Translations under genes and position numbers: made by a program | The notes under the pieces: generated by a model | What the model saw: the letters and a program-made list of their open reading frames with translations, nothing else | Told to the model about the DNA's origin: nothing | Database searches by the model: none | NCBI RefSeq assembly: GCF_029626265.1 | Contig: NZ_JARUBN010000003.1 | Span: 1 to 20,191, forward strand | Source of the DNA: Micromonospora sp. WMMD1102 | Lineage (GTDB): Bacteria > Actinomycetota > Actinomycetes > Mycobacteriales > Micromonosporaceae | DNA length: 20,191 nucleotides | Direction: 5' to 3' | Shown here: piece after piece, positions 1 to 6,965 of the stretch | Position numbering within the stretch: the first letter of the stretch is position 1 | Layout of the letters: each line of letters starts with the position of its first letter

Positions 1-1318
1 CCGCCATGTCGGCCGTGAACGCCGCCGACGGGCCGTTCGGCAGCCAGCCGAGGACCTGCGGCCGCACACGGGCGATAACGTTCGGCAGCTCGCGGCGAAG
101 GTCGTCCACACACGTCGGCCCGTCCCACGCCGCCACGACCTCGACCCGCACCCGATCGTCGAGCAGAACAGCGGCAGCGGCCAACGTGGCGTGCAAGCCA
201 TCGGGAGCGAGGTCCAGACACAGCGCGATCCGGGACCGGGCATCGTCGAGAGTGCCGACGTCGAGGCACGCCGACCACAACCCCGCGTTGATCGCCGGGT
301 TAAGGATCTTGACCCTGATGCACATGACCTCGGTCTGGAACTCGGTCAGCGCCTTACCGCCGGTTTTCACCGCGCGACGGGCGTCGGCGAGCAGATCCCG
401 GGCCTTCTGTCCGCGCCGGTTCATATTCGGGTTGGCCTGCCCCAACGCGAACACGTCCAGCGGGTCCGCGTCTGGCGCGGCGGAGTACTCGGCGAGGAAC
501 GTGTCGGTGTCCGGATCGTGCGGCACGTACTCGGTGCCGTCGGGCAACTCGTCAACCAGGGCGTCGCGAAGGTCGTTGAGCACCGCACTGCGGTCCGATC
601 CGGCGTTCGACAACAGCCACGCCTGCGCGTCGTCGATCGACCCCATCGTGCGGACCGAGGCACCCCACGCCGAGTAGTCGGTGTGCTGGCGCAGCTCGTC
701 GAGAGCGAGCCGGTTCACCGACAGGGACCGGCCGCCCTCCTCGTTGCTGGCGTCGATCGCGTAGCTTGACCCCCACGGCTCACCGGCCGCCGTCCGGGCC
801 GGGGCGAACATCTCGATCTCGCCATTCGCCTCCCGATACCAGCGCCGACCCAACATCTGGTCAAGCCCGGACTGCTCTATCAGCTTCAGGGACTTCTTCC
901 ACAGCTTCTTTGCCATCGGCAACTTCGTGCTGGTAGCGAGGATCTGCGGGACCCGCTCGACGAACATCCAGTACGGCACCAGCACGACGACGATCTCGGA
1001 CTTGCCGTTCTGCCTGGCCACGATGATCAGCCGGTACTTGAACCGCTCCCGGCCGTCGGGCAGCAGCTCCCCGGCGTGGATGACCGTCCACCGCTGCCAC
1101 GGGTCGTACGGATGCGCCAACACATCCCGCGCGAAGTCCACCTGGTCAAACCCGATCGACGTCTCTGGGGTGAGCGGGCACCCGCACCCGCACGGACCGG
1201 GTGGACCGGTCACCAGCGGCGGGGTCCACAGACGCGGCGTGGTGCTACCCAGCACCTTGTCGACGTCGAGCGCGTCGCTTCGTGAACTCGTCGAGCTGGG
1301 CAGCGACAGGGTTCCCAC
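1..1318 (-). CDS. Phage terminase large subunit (TerL), 3' end beyond window
   Basis: ATPase/nuclease motor that packages DNA into phage procapsids. The 439 visible residues were read from the reverse complement. A Walker A-like ARQNGKS lies at residues 101-107, and a Walker B-like RLALDE at 203-208 is followed by RQHTDYSAW, as in HK97-type terminases. A probable RNase H-fold nuclease strand, ALCLDLAPDG, lies near 365-374 with D369 as candidate metal ligand. The C-terminus is cut off by the window edge. The start is GTG at 1318, with AGGGAGG 8 nt upstream inside the terS gene. GTG 1255 is an alternative without comparable ribosome binding sequence. The gene overlaps terS by 74 nt and shares its operon with HNH and TerS. 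The family is well supported. Whether it packages this element or is a remnant cannot be seen, because portal and capsid genes would lie to the left. Confidence 0.88.
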   Translation of the reverse strand, partial: MGTLSLPSSTSSRSDALDVDKVLGSTTPRLWTPPLVTGPPGPCGCGCPLTPETSIGFDQVDFARDVLAHPYDPWQRWTVIHAGELLPDGRERFKYRLIIVARQNGKSEIVVVLVPYWMFVERVPQILATSTKLPMAKKLWKKSLKLIEQSGLDQMLGRRWYREANGEIEMFAPARTAAGEPWGSSYAIDASNEEGGRSLSVNRLALDELRQHTDYSAWGASVRTMGSIDDAQAWLLSNAGSDRSAVLNDLRDALVDELPDGTEYVPHDPDTDTFLAEYSAAPDADPLDVFALGQANPNMNRRGQKARDLLADARRAVKTGGKALTEFQTEVMCIRVKILNPAINAGLWSACLDVGTLDDARSRIALCLDLAPDGLHATLAAAAVLLDDRVRVEVVAAWDGPTCVDDLRRELPNVIARVRPQVLGWLPNGPSAAFTADMA

Positions 1319-1652
1319 CCGAGGCACCTCCCTTCACCGTACGGCCGGCGGCGGTCATCCCCAACGCGGTCAGCGCGGCCAGCAGCTTCGGGCCAAGGTC
1401 CGATGCGACGCTGTGTGCCGCCAACGCCTGCTCGATCTTCGCCATGTGATCCGGCGCCTTCGGATCACTCGACTCGGTGACGGCCAGCCGCAACGCCCGC
1501 AACGGCGCCTCATACTTCGCCAACGGCACCGCGTCATCGATCAGCGCCGCATACCGCTTCGCGAGCGCCACCGCCCCGCCGTCCTGCTTCTCCGGCTTCG
1601 CCTCCCGCAACGCAGCGGCGAGCGCGCGTGCCATAGGCCCCTGTGTCGTCAC
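1245..1652 (-). CDS. Probable phage terminase small subunit (TerS)
   Basis: 135-aa, mostly helical, Ala/Lys/Arg-rich protein directly upstream of and overlapping terL, preceded by an HNH gene. This is the standard position of TerS, which recognises the packaging site and hands DNA to TerL. The sequence shows helices around residues 5-30 and 45-100 and a basic tail (FTKRRARRRQ, residues 123-132), but I see no family-defining motif, so the call depends mainly on synteny. The start is GTG at 1652 with a strong AAGGAAGGGA 6 nt upstream; ATG 1634 is an alternative without such a site. The spacing from the HNH gene (165 nt) is larger than elsewhere in this operon. Confidence 0.68.
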   Translation of the reverse strand: MTTQGPMARALAAALREAKPEKQDGGAVALAKRYAALIDDAVPLAKYEAPLRALRLAVTESSDPKAPDHMAKIEQALAAHSVASDLGPKLLAALTALGMTAAGRTVKGGASGGNPVAAQLDEFTKRRARRRQGAG

Positions 1653-1817
1653 GCTGCGTCCCTTCCTTACTTACTAGTCACTTAGCGTCGCTAAGCGACC
1701 CCGGGGAGAGAGAGGACAGAGGGACGTGGATGTCCCCACCCCATCTGACCAGGGAAAACTCAGTCTCGCTTGCAAGCCTCTGACCTGCGGATATGTAGGG
1801 TGTCTTCATGTCCATGG
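1653..1817. other. Spacer between HNH and terS; possible packaging-site region
   Basis: 165 nt with no confident gene in an otherwise overlapping operon. It contains a perfect 6-bp inverted repeat, CTTAGC-GTC-GCTAAG (1681-1695), a GGGAC-N6-GTCCC dyad (1721-1736) and a purine run on the plus strand (about 1702-1723). In HNH-TerS-TerL phages the cos site is commonly found close to these genes, so this is a candidate, by position only. A 48-residue minus-strand reading frame (1678-1824, ATG overlapping the HNH stop, AAGGA 4 nt upstream) crosses most of it. It could be a small gene, but it has no recognisable family. Confidence 0.3.
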
Positions 1818-2120
1818 TCACCATTGTGTCCTTGGTCGTGGTGGTGGGTCGGGTGCGGCGAGTGGGTCTCCGACCTTGAGGTTGCATGGGGTGCAGGCGG
1901 CCATGGCGTTGTCCCAGGTGTCGCCGGCTGCTTTGCCGCGTGGGTGGTGGAGGCAGTCGGCTTGGCCGAGGCAGTGGCGGGGTTCCCCTCGGCGGGTGTA
2001 CCAGGTGCCGGGTAGGGCGAGTTGGCACCGGCCGCCGTTCACCTGCTGGTTGTGTAGGAGGACGGCGGCACGGAAGCGCCGGTAGCGCCTGGTGCTGCCG
2101 CCCTTCCATCCGTGGGACAT
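1818..2120 (-). CDS. HNH endonuclease (phage packaging type)
   Basis: 100-aa metal-dependent nuclease. Cysteine pairs expected to hold structural zinc are C32/C50 and the C76-x2-C79 knuckle. The ββα-metal core runs from DCLHHPRGK (residues 55-63) through GDTWDNAMAACTPCN (66-80), with H58/H59, N71 and N80 as candidate active-site positions. HNH proteins next to terminase genes assist cos cleavage in several tailed phages and capsid-forming satellites, and its place two genes before terL fits that role. The ATG at 2120 overlaps the preceding stop as TGATG, implying translational coupling. The C-terminal tail is proline-rich. A homing-type HNH is possible but less likely given the synteny. Confidence 0.82.
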   Translation of the reverse strand: MSHGWKGGSTRRYRRFRAAVLLHNQQVNGGRCQLALPGTWYTRRGEPRHCLGQADCLHHPRGKAAGDTWDNAMAACTPCNLKVGDPLAAPDPPPRPRTQW

Positions 2121-2326
2121 CAGCCGAGTTCGCAGGCGAAGATGTCGGGGTGCTGGTCGATGAACTCTTGTCCGGCTTTGTGCATGGCTTCTTCGAGCTG
2201 GTTGAAGATCCAGTCGTGGTAGCTGTCGGCGCCGGATGCTTCGGCGGCGGCGAGTTGGTCGGCGGGCCAGTGGTCGATGTCGCGGGTGGTGGCGCCGAAG
2301 GTGAGTACCCGTAGTTCTCCGCTCAT
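2120..2326 (-). CDS. Hypothetical protein, 68 aa
   Basis: Small acidic soluble protein with no membrane segment or motif I recognise. Predicted helices include WIFNQLEEAMHKAGQEF (residues 39-55). It is retained as a real gene because its ATG at 2326 overlaps the stop of the 28-aa gene as ATGA and its own stop overlaps the HNH start as TGATG, placing it in the same coupled operon. Position just before HNH-TerS-TerL is where phages often encode small accessory proteins; no function is inferred. Confidence 0.62.
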   Translation of the reverse strand: MSGELRVLTFGATTRDIDHWPADQLAAAEASGADSYHDWIFNQLEEAMHKAGQEFIDQHPDIFACELG

Positions 2327-2409
2327 CGTGGTGGCCTTTTGTCGAGCCAGGCATACCAGCCGGCGAGGGTGAGGATGGCGAGGTAGACGATGGCGTCAGG
2401 CCAGGTCAT
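2323..2409 (-). CDS. Single-pass membrane miniprotein, 28 aa
   Basis: Very short frame starting at ATG 2409. Residues 5-22 (DAIVYLAILTLAGWYAWL) form one hydrophobic helix followed by a basic KRPPR tail, which predicts an N-out/C-in or peripheral membrane peptide. Both ends overlap neighbouring genes by four bases as ATGA (2406-2409 and 2323-2326), which strongly suggests it is translated. Its length is below most gene-calling cut-offs. Function unknown; small membrane peptides in phage operons include holin-like and superinfection proteins, but nothing here discriminates. Confidence 0.55.
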   Translation of the reverse strand: MTWPDAIVYLAILTLAGWYAWLDKRPPR

Positions 2410-2765
2410 GACGGGTTCTCCTGGGTGTACCGGCGGTAGGCGTCTGCGAGGGCGTCGGTGGCTTGGGTGGCGAGGTTCATCCGGTCGATTTCTTCGGGGC
2501 CGACGGTGACGGTGTAGGTGAGCGTCTGGGGGGTGATGCCGCGTCGGGTGAGGAGTTGGAGTGCGGCGGCGAGGTGTTCGAGGCACAGCTCGATTTCGGC
2601 GCCTTCTTCGGCGACTTGGGCGGTGCACCTGTCGAGGGCGCCGGTGGTGCGGCGGCTGAAGGTACGTCGGGTCAAGTAGCGGCAGGTGGATCGGCGGCCG
2701 ATCTGGTGGCCGGGTCCGGTGGTGTCGAGTTCGGGGCCGTGTTCGGTCATGAGTCGGACGGGCAT
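2406..2765 (-). CDS. Hypothetical protein, 119 aa
   Basis: Unrecognised soluble protein. Its N-terminal quarter is Arg/Thr-rich (CRYLTRRTFSRRTTGALDR, residues 28-46). It then has helical stretches VAEEGAEIELCLEHLAAALQLL (51-72) and EEIDRMNLATQATDALADAYRRY (91-113). The start ATG 2765 lies 19 nt inside the end of the 157-aa gene, and the stop overlaps the next ATG as ATGA. Operon context is the main support. Confidence 0.6.
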   Translation of the reverse strand: MPVRLMTEHGPELDTTGPGHQIGRRSTCRYLTRRTFSRRTTGALDRCTAQVAEEGAEIELCLEHLAAALQLLTRRGITPQTLTYTVTVGPEEIDRMNLATQATDALADAYRRYTQENPS

Positions 2766-3220
2766 CGGTTCTCCTTGGGGGTGGGTTGCCAGCCGTGTTG
2801 TGCGGCTCGGCGTAGGCGTGCGAGTGCGGCGGCGTGGTGGTCGACCGCCGTGGGTGTCTCGGGTGAGACGGTTTCGCCGGCTGGTGTTGAGCCCGTCGCG
2901 GTGACGGTCTCACCCTGAGACCCGGACGTGTCGCCTGTAGTGGGTCCCTGGTCGTCCGGGTTGTGGCGACGGAGTTTCGTCGCGTGCCGCTGGGTGAGAC
3001 CGTGGTCGCGTCGTTCGGCGAGCTGGGTGCGTTGGTCGCGTCGGGCTTCCCGGGCGGCGATCGTCGCGGCGACGGCGCGTCGGAGCCGGTCCGGCCAGTC
3101 GTCTGCCGACTCGGTGTGCGTACCGGGTTGGAGTTGTGGGGCGTCCACATCCGGTCCGCACGGGGACAGGGTGTCCCTCTGTGGCTGGTCGCACTGGGTG
3201 CGATCGGGGCGGGATGTCAT
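2747..3220 (-). CDS. Hypothetical charged protein, 157 aa
   Basis: Low-complexity, Arg/Asp/Thr-rich, hydrophilic protein without membrane segments. A helical basic segment (about residues 42-85, RLRRAVAATIAAREARRDQR onward) is followed by a Thr/Gly/Ser linker containing GETVTATG and GETVSPE. The C-terminal segment is AALARLRRAAQHGW. The ATG at 3220 has GAGG 7 nt upstream, so it can be translated independently. It is the first gene after the iteron region, downstream of the replication protein. The disordered, basic composition would suit a nucleic-acid-associated protein, but I do not recognise the family. Confidence 0.5.
   Translation of the reverse strand: MTSRPDRTQCDQPQRDTLSPCGPDVDAPQLQPGTHTESADDWPDRLRRAVAATIAAREARRDQRTQLAERRDHGLTQRHATKLRRHNPDDQGPTTGDTSGSQGETVTATGSTPAGETVSPETPTAVDHHAAALARLRRAAQHGWQPTPKENRCPSDS
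2861..3000. repeat. Three copies of GGGTGAGAC, two direct and one inverted
   Basis: GGGTGAGAC occurs on the plus strand at 2861-2869 and 2992-3000, and inverted (GTCTCACCC) at 2907-2915. The first and second could pair as a 9-bp stem with a 37-nt loop. All lie inside the 157-aa CDS and fall in different reading frames on the minus strand (GETV, ETVS, GLTQ). That hints at a DNA or RNA role, though GC-rich low-complexity coding could produce this by chance. Confidence 0.35.
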
Positions 3221-3234
3221 GACACCGCCTCGGG

Positions 3235-3354
3235 GGTTAGTTCGCGGGTTAGTTCGCGGATGGTTCGCAGGGTGGGTTTTGGCGTGGATATACGGGGTGA
3301 CCTGCGCTGTTGCGGCTCCAGCGAGGGGTTAGTTCGCAAGTTCGCATAGTTCGC
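3235..3354 (+). repeat. Left iteron cluster, TTAGTTCGC-type, six copies
   Basis: Copies on the plus strand: TTAGTTCGC at 3237-3245, 3249-3257 and 3329-3337; TAGTTCGC at 3347-3354; shortened GGTTCGC at 3262-3268 and GTTCGC at 3340-3345. The first two are tandem with 12-bp periodicity. The block 3231-3246 is the exact 16-bp reverse complement of 3597-3612 in the right cluster. Confidence 0.8.
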
Positions 3355-3487
3355 AGGGAAGAGAGGGTGACGGGGGGTGGGCACAAGGCTCTGAGAACCG
3401 GGGACAGGCCCTATAAGCAGTAGATATACAACATCATCAATATAATCTCCGTACGTCATAGTGATCACCCCTCACACACCTTTCCCT

Positions 3488-3612
3488 GCGAACTAAGCGA
3501 ACTAAGCGAACCAATGCCTTAGTCGATCTACATCTGTCCTGCTCATCCCCCATCTGCTGCCACTGGCCACCTCGGCGAACTAACTGCGAACCAACTCGCG
3601 AACTAACCCCCG
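3488..3612 (-). repeat. Right iteron cluster, inverted orientation, six copies
   Basis: Reverse-complement copies: GCGAACTAA at 3488-3496, 3497-3505 (head-to-tail, no gap), 3575-3583 and 3598-3606; shortened GCGAACC at 3506-3512 and 3586-3592. The last copy covers the stop codon of the primase-polymerase gene (3603-3605), so gene and origin are physically fused. Confidence 0.8.
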
Positions 3613-5993
3613 GACCGCACCCGGTAGTACGTCGCTGCCGGCGCCCCACCGTTCGGACCGACCTGCCGTGAGCAGGCGTAGCCACCGAGGTTGAGCAGCT
3701 TGTCGAGCAGTTCGTCCAGCTCCTTCTTGGTCTTGTGGCGCTGGAACAGCTCAACCGAGATGGCCTTGCGGGTACGCCCGGTCTCCGACTCGTCGATGAA
3801 CTCCATGAGCCGACCCAGGTCCCGGTCTCCGGCGGCCGACCCGAACACGTAGCGGGTGCTGGCCTCGACGTAGTCCCAACATGCGAGGGCGGCCCGTACG
3901 TGCCGCTCGTCGACATCGAGCGTGCCGTCCAGGAGGGCGTAGATGACCGACAGTCGGGCACTGTTGGCGTGCCAGCGAGCGAGCAGCGACTTGACCGGCG
4001 ACTCGGCCTCGTCGCGTCGCTGGTTCATCCGCTTGTGGTACTCCGATGCCCACAGCTTCCGCGCTGCCGCCGTACGGCGGAGTTCACCACGGTCGTGATA
4101 GGCGCGGAACAGGGCCCCGGTGACCTCGTCCAGCCGACGGCTGAAGTCGCGTACGTCGTCCGGATCGGGCGCCGACCCTTCCGGCAGGGTCTTACTCATC
4201 CGGGAGCAGACAGTCATGAACCGGTTCGCGAGCCCGTTCGCCACGTCGGTAGCGGTGAGCTTCCCGACCAGTTCGGTCGGCGTGATCTGCGGAACGATGA
4301 CAACGTGAGAGCCAGTAGCCCGTAGCGGCGAGCCGCTGGTCATCGTCTGCAACGGCAGGTCGTCGTACGCCTCCCGGAGGGTCCCGGAGAGGGAGTTCCC
4401 CTCCCGTCGGGCGCGCTCCAAGACGCTGGCGAACTCGGGGGCGTCGACCCACAACCGCTTGTCGTGCACACCCTCGTCGAACCCGGGCGCTGACGGGTCG
4501 TCGCCGTTCGCGTCTCGGACGATACGGATCAAGCCTTCACCGGTCGACAGGCCGGTGGCGGTGTTCATCTCCACGAACTGTTTGTCATGGGTTCGCCAGA
4601 AGGATCGGACGACTGCTACGGCGGTGCCCTTGGCGCCGGTTGCGGTGTCGCCGCAGAGGATGGGCCACACCTTGGGTGCGTGCCGGGTGTTTCCGCCGGT
4701 GATGTAGTAGCCCGACCCGAAGCGACAACCGGCCGTGGCTAGGAAGGTCAACATGACGGCGGCCGGATCGGCTTCAGTGTGCGGGTCGTAGAGGTTCACG
4801 AGGTCGGCGGCTAGACCGTAACGGGCGTCCTCGTGAAGCACCGGCCAGGCGGGACCAGCCGTCGCCGCCCGCTTCTGCGGCGACTCGGTCCGGGCCCTGC
4901 CCTGTCGGTGCGGTTCATTGACTGGCCACCGGTCACCACCATGCCCAGCGGCCCGTAGCGCCGATGCGGCTTGGTGGTCGTTCCCCTGGTGGTCGAGGAT
5001 CGCGTACGCGCGGAACTTGGTGATGCTCTCCTCCGTCGGGAACTCGGTGCTCGTCGACCACACCCAGAGGGCGTCGTGCCGGCCGCCGGTACGGGCGGAC
5101 CAGCCGACCTTCTTGTCGTCGCCCGGCCGCCGCCAGTAGTCCATGTCGCCCTTGCGCCAGACGTGCTTCCATCCGTGCGGTTCGAGGATGTCCGCCCACC
5201 CGGTCCGGGCGGCCCACACGTCACCGGGCCGATCGCCTGACTGCGCCGCTTGGCGTGCCGCCGGTCGGGTCGGTGGCTCCGGTTCCGGCATCTGGTCGAG
5301 CACCGCGTGTACGGCGGCGAAGAGGGCGTCCCGCTCGGCCCATGTGATCGTCGGGACGGCACCGGGGGTGCTGCTGCCGCTGAACTGCCACGGTTTGCCG
5401 CTGTCGTGGGTGGTGCCGTGGCTTGGTGCGACGACCACGAACCCGCCCTCGCCGCGTGTCTCGGCCAACACAGTCGGGATGACCTTGTTGGGATGCTTCG
5501 CGAGCAGCGCCCGGTCCTCGTCGGTGTACTCGTCCTCCCGCTTCGGTCGGCGGGCGACCTTCGTGTTGCCGGGCACCTCGCGGTCGGCGAGCCGGTAGAG
5601 CAGGTGCAGTCCACCGCTGGGGGTCCACTCGGCGTATCCCTTGCTCAAGCGGCGCCATACGTCCAGCACCCCGGCCGCGTCGAAGGCGGGAACGAGACGT
5701 TCGCGGGCACCGTCGGCGACGGCGCGGCCTTCCAACTCGAACATCTCCAGCCCACCGGAGATGGCGCCGCAGACCACGCCGAGCCCGGTCCGGTCGGCAT
5801 CGTTGAACCAGGCGGCCATCTGCTGGGCGGACGGTTGTTCGGCTTGGTATCGGGTCCATCCGGCGAGGTCGGGTCGCTTGCTGCCGTCTGCCTTGACGGG
5901 CAGGACGGCGCAACCGGCGGCGTGCCAGGCTCGGGCTGCGGTCCGTACATCCTCGGCCGTGAGGGTGGCGACGTCCGGAAGCGTGGCGGTCAC
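3603..5993 (-). CDS. Bifunctional primase-polymerase / DUF3987-type helicase replication protein
   Basis: 796-aa replication initiator combining primer synthesis and a helicase-like ATPase, the RepPP type of AICEs and the pri-rep type of phage satellites. The N-terminal prim-pol domain (about 18-235) starts with CAVLPVKADG. It has acidic residues in GLEMFELEG (81-89; E86 and E88 occupy the usual DxD positions), H130 in SGGLHLLYR, and GGFVVVAPSH at 183-192. A middle segment (about 258-350) has the W-x-D-I-L, PHGW, YWRRPG and VWS-x-ST pattern of phage primases. The C-terminal half (about 385-715) has a P-loop-like GDTATGAKGT (448-457, K455). The start is GTG 5993 with GGAGG 7 nt upstream, overlapping the previous stop as GTGA. 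Downstream lies the candidate origin. The family is confident; whether both activities are retained is not shown. Confidence 0.88.
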   Translation of the reverse strand: MTATLPDVATLTAEDVRTAARAWHAAGCAVLPVKADGSKRPDLAGWTRYQAEQPSAQQMAAWFNDADRTGLGVVCGAISGGLEMFELEGRAVADGARERLVPAFDAAGVLDVWRRLSKGYAEWTPSGGLHLLYRLADREVPGNTKVARRPKREDEYTDEDRALLAKHPNKVIPTVLAETRGEGGFVVVAPSHGTTHDSGKPWQFSGSSTPGAVPTITWAERDALFAAVHAVLDQMPEPEPPTRPAARQAAQSGDRPGDVWAARTGWADILEPHGWKHVWRKGDMDYWRRPGDDKKVGWSARTGGRHDALWVWSTSTEFPTEESITKFRAYAILDHQGNDHQAASALRAAGHGGDRWPVNEPHRQGRARTESPQKRAATAGPAWPVLHEDARYGLAADLVNLYDPHTEADPAAVMLTFLATAGCRFGSGYYITGGNTRHAPKVWPILCGDTATGAKGTAVAVVRSFWRTHDKQFVEMNTATGLSTGEGLIRIVRDANGDDPSAPGFDEGVHDKRLWVDAPEFASVLERARREGNSLSGTLREAYDDLPLQTMTSGSPLRATGSHVVIVPQITPTELVGKLTATDVANGLANRFMTVCSRMSKTLPEGSAPDPDDVRDFSRRLDEVTGALFRAYHDRGELRRTAAARKLWASEYHKRMNQRRDEAESPVKSLLARWHANSARLSVIYALLDGTLDVDERHVRAALACWDYVEASTRYVFGSAAGDRDLGRLMEFIDESETGRTRKAISVELFQRHKTKKELDELLDKLLNLGGYACSRQVGPNGGAPAATYYRVRSGG

Positions 5994-6439
5994 GCGCCTG
6001 CCTCCGGCACGTCGACCAGCCGGGCGAACTGGTTACGCGCGTTGTTCCACCGCTTGTGGGCGGCTAGGAACGCCTCGTGCGTGCCGCCGACGTCGGGGTG
6101 AGCGGCTGCCATCTCGGCTTTGAGTCGGGACAGTTCGGCCTTGAGGGCGGTCGTGTCGACCCGGCGGCCCCGCGCGTCGAGTTGGGGCGGTTCGAGGTAG
6201 AGGTGAGCGTCCGGGTCCCACCACGAAGTCCGCTTACGGGCCGAACAGCCGTCGGCGCCGGACGCCTCCATGGCCTGACGGTCGACGTAGCCGATGTCGT
6301 GGGTGAGCCACCGCCGGAAGTAGATCCGCTTGGGGGTCTTCTTCACGACGCGCAGGGGCATGACGCGGTCGCGGTCGTCCGGGTCGTCGCCTCTCGGCAC
6401 GATGCAGTACAGGTACTCGACCTGCTCGATGGCGCTCAC
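5990..6439 (-). CDS. Small protein with C-terminal J-domain-like HPD segment, 149 aa
   Basis: The N-terminal part (residues 1-85) is a mixed α/β region with PLRVVKKTPKRIYFRRW and a Trp/Asp-rich SWWDPDAHLYLEPP. The C-terminal part (about 96-139) carries a helix (TALKAELSRLKAEMAA) followed by HPDVGGTHEAF (114-124) and a second helix. This matches helix II, the HPD loop and helix III of DnaJ J-domains, which stimulate Hsp70 ATPase. The motif is seen; chaperone recruitment is inferred. The gene lies immediately before the replication gene with a GTGA overlap, and begins with GTG 6439 overlapping the preceding stop in the same way. Longer upstream starts are rejected because they run into the upstream gene. 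Confidence 0.68.
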   Translation of the reverse strand: MSAIEQVEYLYCIVPRGDDPDDRDRVMPLRVVKKTPKRIYFRRWLTHDIGYVDRQAMEASGADGCSARKRTSWWDPDAHLYLEPPQLDARGRRVDTTALKAELSRLKAEMAAAHPDVGGTHEAFLAAHKRWNNARNQFARLVDVPEAGA

Positions 6440-6831
6440 GCCGCCTGCTCCATCCACGAGTCGTCGTCTGCGACGGAACGGCGGGTGTGGAACAAGTCGT
6501 CGAGGTCCGGTTCCTGCCGCATGATCAACCGACTGAACCAAGGCCCGTAGTTGTTGTTGATTTTGAAGTCGGGATCGTTGGTCCGGACCGCGACCTCCCA
6601 CCTGACCCGCTCGATCAGCGAGTTGATGCCGAGCTTCGGCCTGCCGGTTCGGTCCCGCCACTCCCTGGCGAACGCCACCAGCAGCGAGTAGATCGCGGGG
6701 TTCGCCTCGTGGTACCGCCAGAACTTCTCGCTCGGGCTGAGGCTGTCGTCTTCCGGCTCGGCCCGAGCGGCGTCGGCGGCAACCTGGTCGAGGAGAGCGA
6801 AGAGGCCATCCTGTGCGCCTTGGTCGTCCAT
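6436..6831 (-). CDS. Conserved phage-type hypothetical protein, 131 aa
   Basis: A family I recognise from phage and prophage early regions but without a known function. The body FWRYHEANPAIYSLLVAFAR (residues 39-58), then RPKLGINSLIERVRWEV, KINNNYGPWFSRLIM and EPDLDDLFHTR, follows the usual order of the family's conserved blocks. Length is typical. The start ATG 6831 has GAAAGG 8 nt upstream; an in-frame extension to 6960 lacks a ribosome binding site. The stop overlaps the next GTG as GTGA. It sits between zinc-ribbon proteins and the J-like/primase pair, so a role around replication is possible but unproven. Confidence 0.75.
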   Translation of the reverse strand: MDDQGAQDGLFALLDQVAADAARAEPEDDSLSPSEKFWRYHEANPAIYSLLVAFAREWRDRTGRPKLGINSLIERVRWEVAVRTNDPDFKINNNYGPWFSRLIMRQEPDLDDLFHTRRSVADDDSWMEQAA

Positions 6832-6965
6832 GATGCTGGCCTTTCGGTGTGGGTGGTGCCGTTCAAGTGGTTCGCTCCCCAGCGCGCCCCGGCCGCCACT
6901 TGATGGCGACGTGTCCCGGCCGGTCCCGGTCTCGGGGCTGGTGTTCAGGTGGTGGTGCATCAGGA

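Larger units (their letters stand above)
3213..3612. other. Candidate replication origin (iterons around an AT-rich core)
   Basis: About 385 nt between the prim-pol stop and the next reliable gene. Two iteron clusters of opposite orientation face each other across a core (3361-3480) whose right part, around 3411-3465, is unusually AT-rich for this window (TATAAGCAG, TAGATATACAACATCATCAA, TATAATC). Arms nearest the core, AGTTCGCAGGGAA (3348-3360) and TTCCCTGCGAACT (3482-3494), form a perfect 13-bp inverted repeat; outer arms form a perfect 16-bp one. Iterons plus an easily melted stretch beside the replication gene are the classical plan of a plasmid or phage origin. The likely binder is the neighbouring primase-polymerase or an associated protein; this is inference. 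An 83-aa minus frame (3217-3468) spans the area but reads through the repeats and is probably not a gene. Confidence 0.68.

Noticed and set aside
927..1685. Plus-strand 252-aa frame opposite terL and terS
   Set aside because: No domain, shadow-like composition, while the minus strand holds terminase motifs and proper ribosome binding sites.
3217..3468. 83-aa minus-strand reading frame overlapping the next gene by ATGA
   Set aside because: It reads through the iterons (repeated REL/TRE units come from the DNA repeats) and the AT-rich core. The next gene has its own ribosome binding site, so coupling is not needed. More likely origin DNA than a gene.
6832..6960. In-frame N-terminal extension of the 131-aa phage-type protein (MHHHLN...)
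   Set aside because: No ribosome binding site and a disordered composition; ATG 6831 has GAAAGG at 8 nt and matches the family length.
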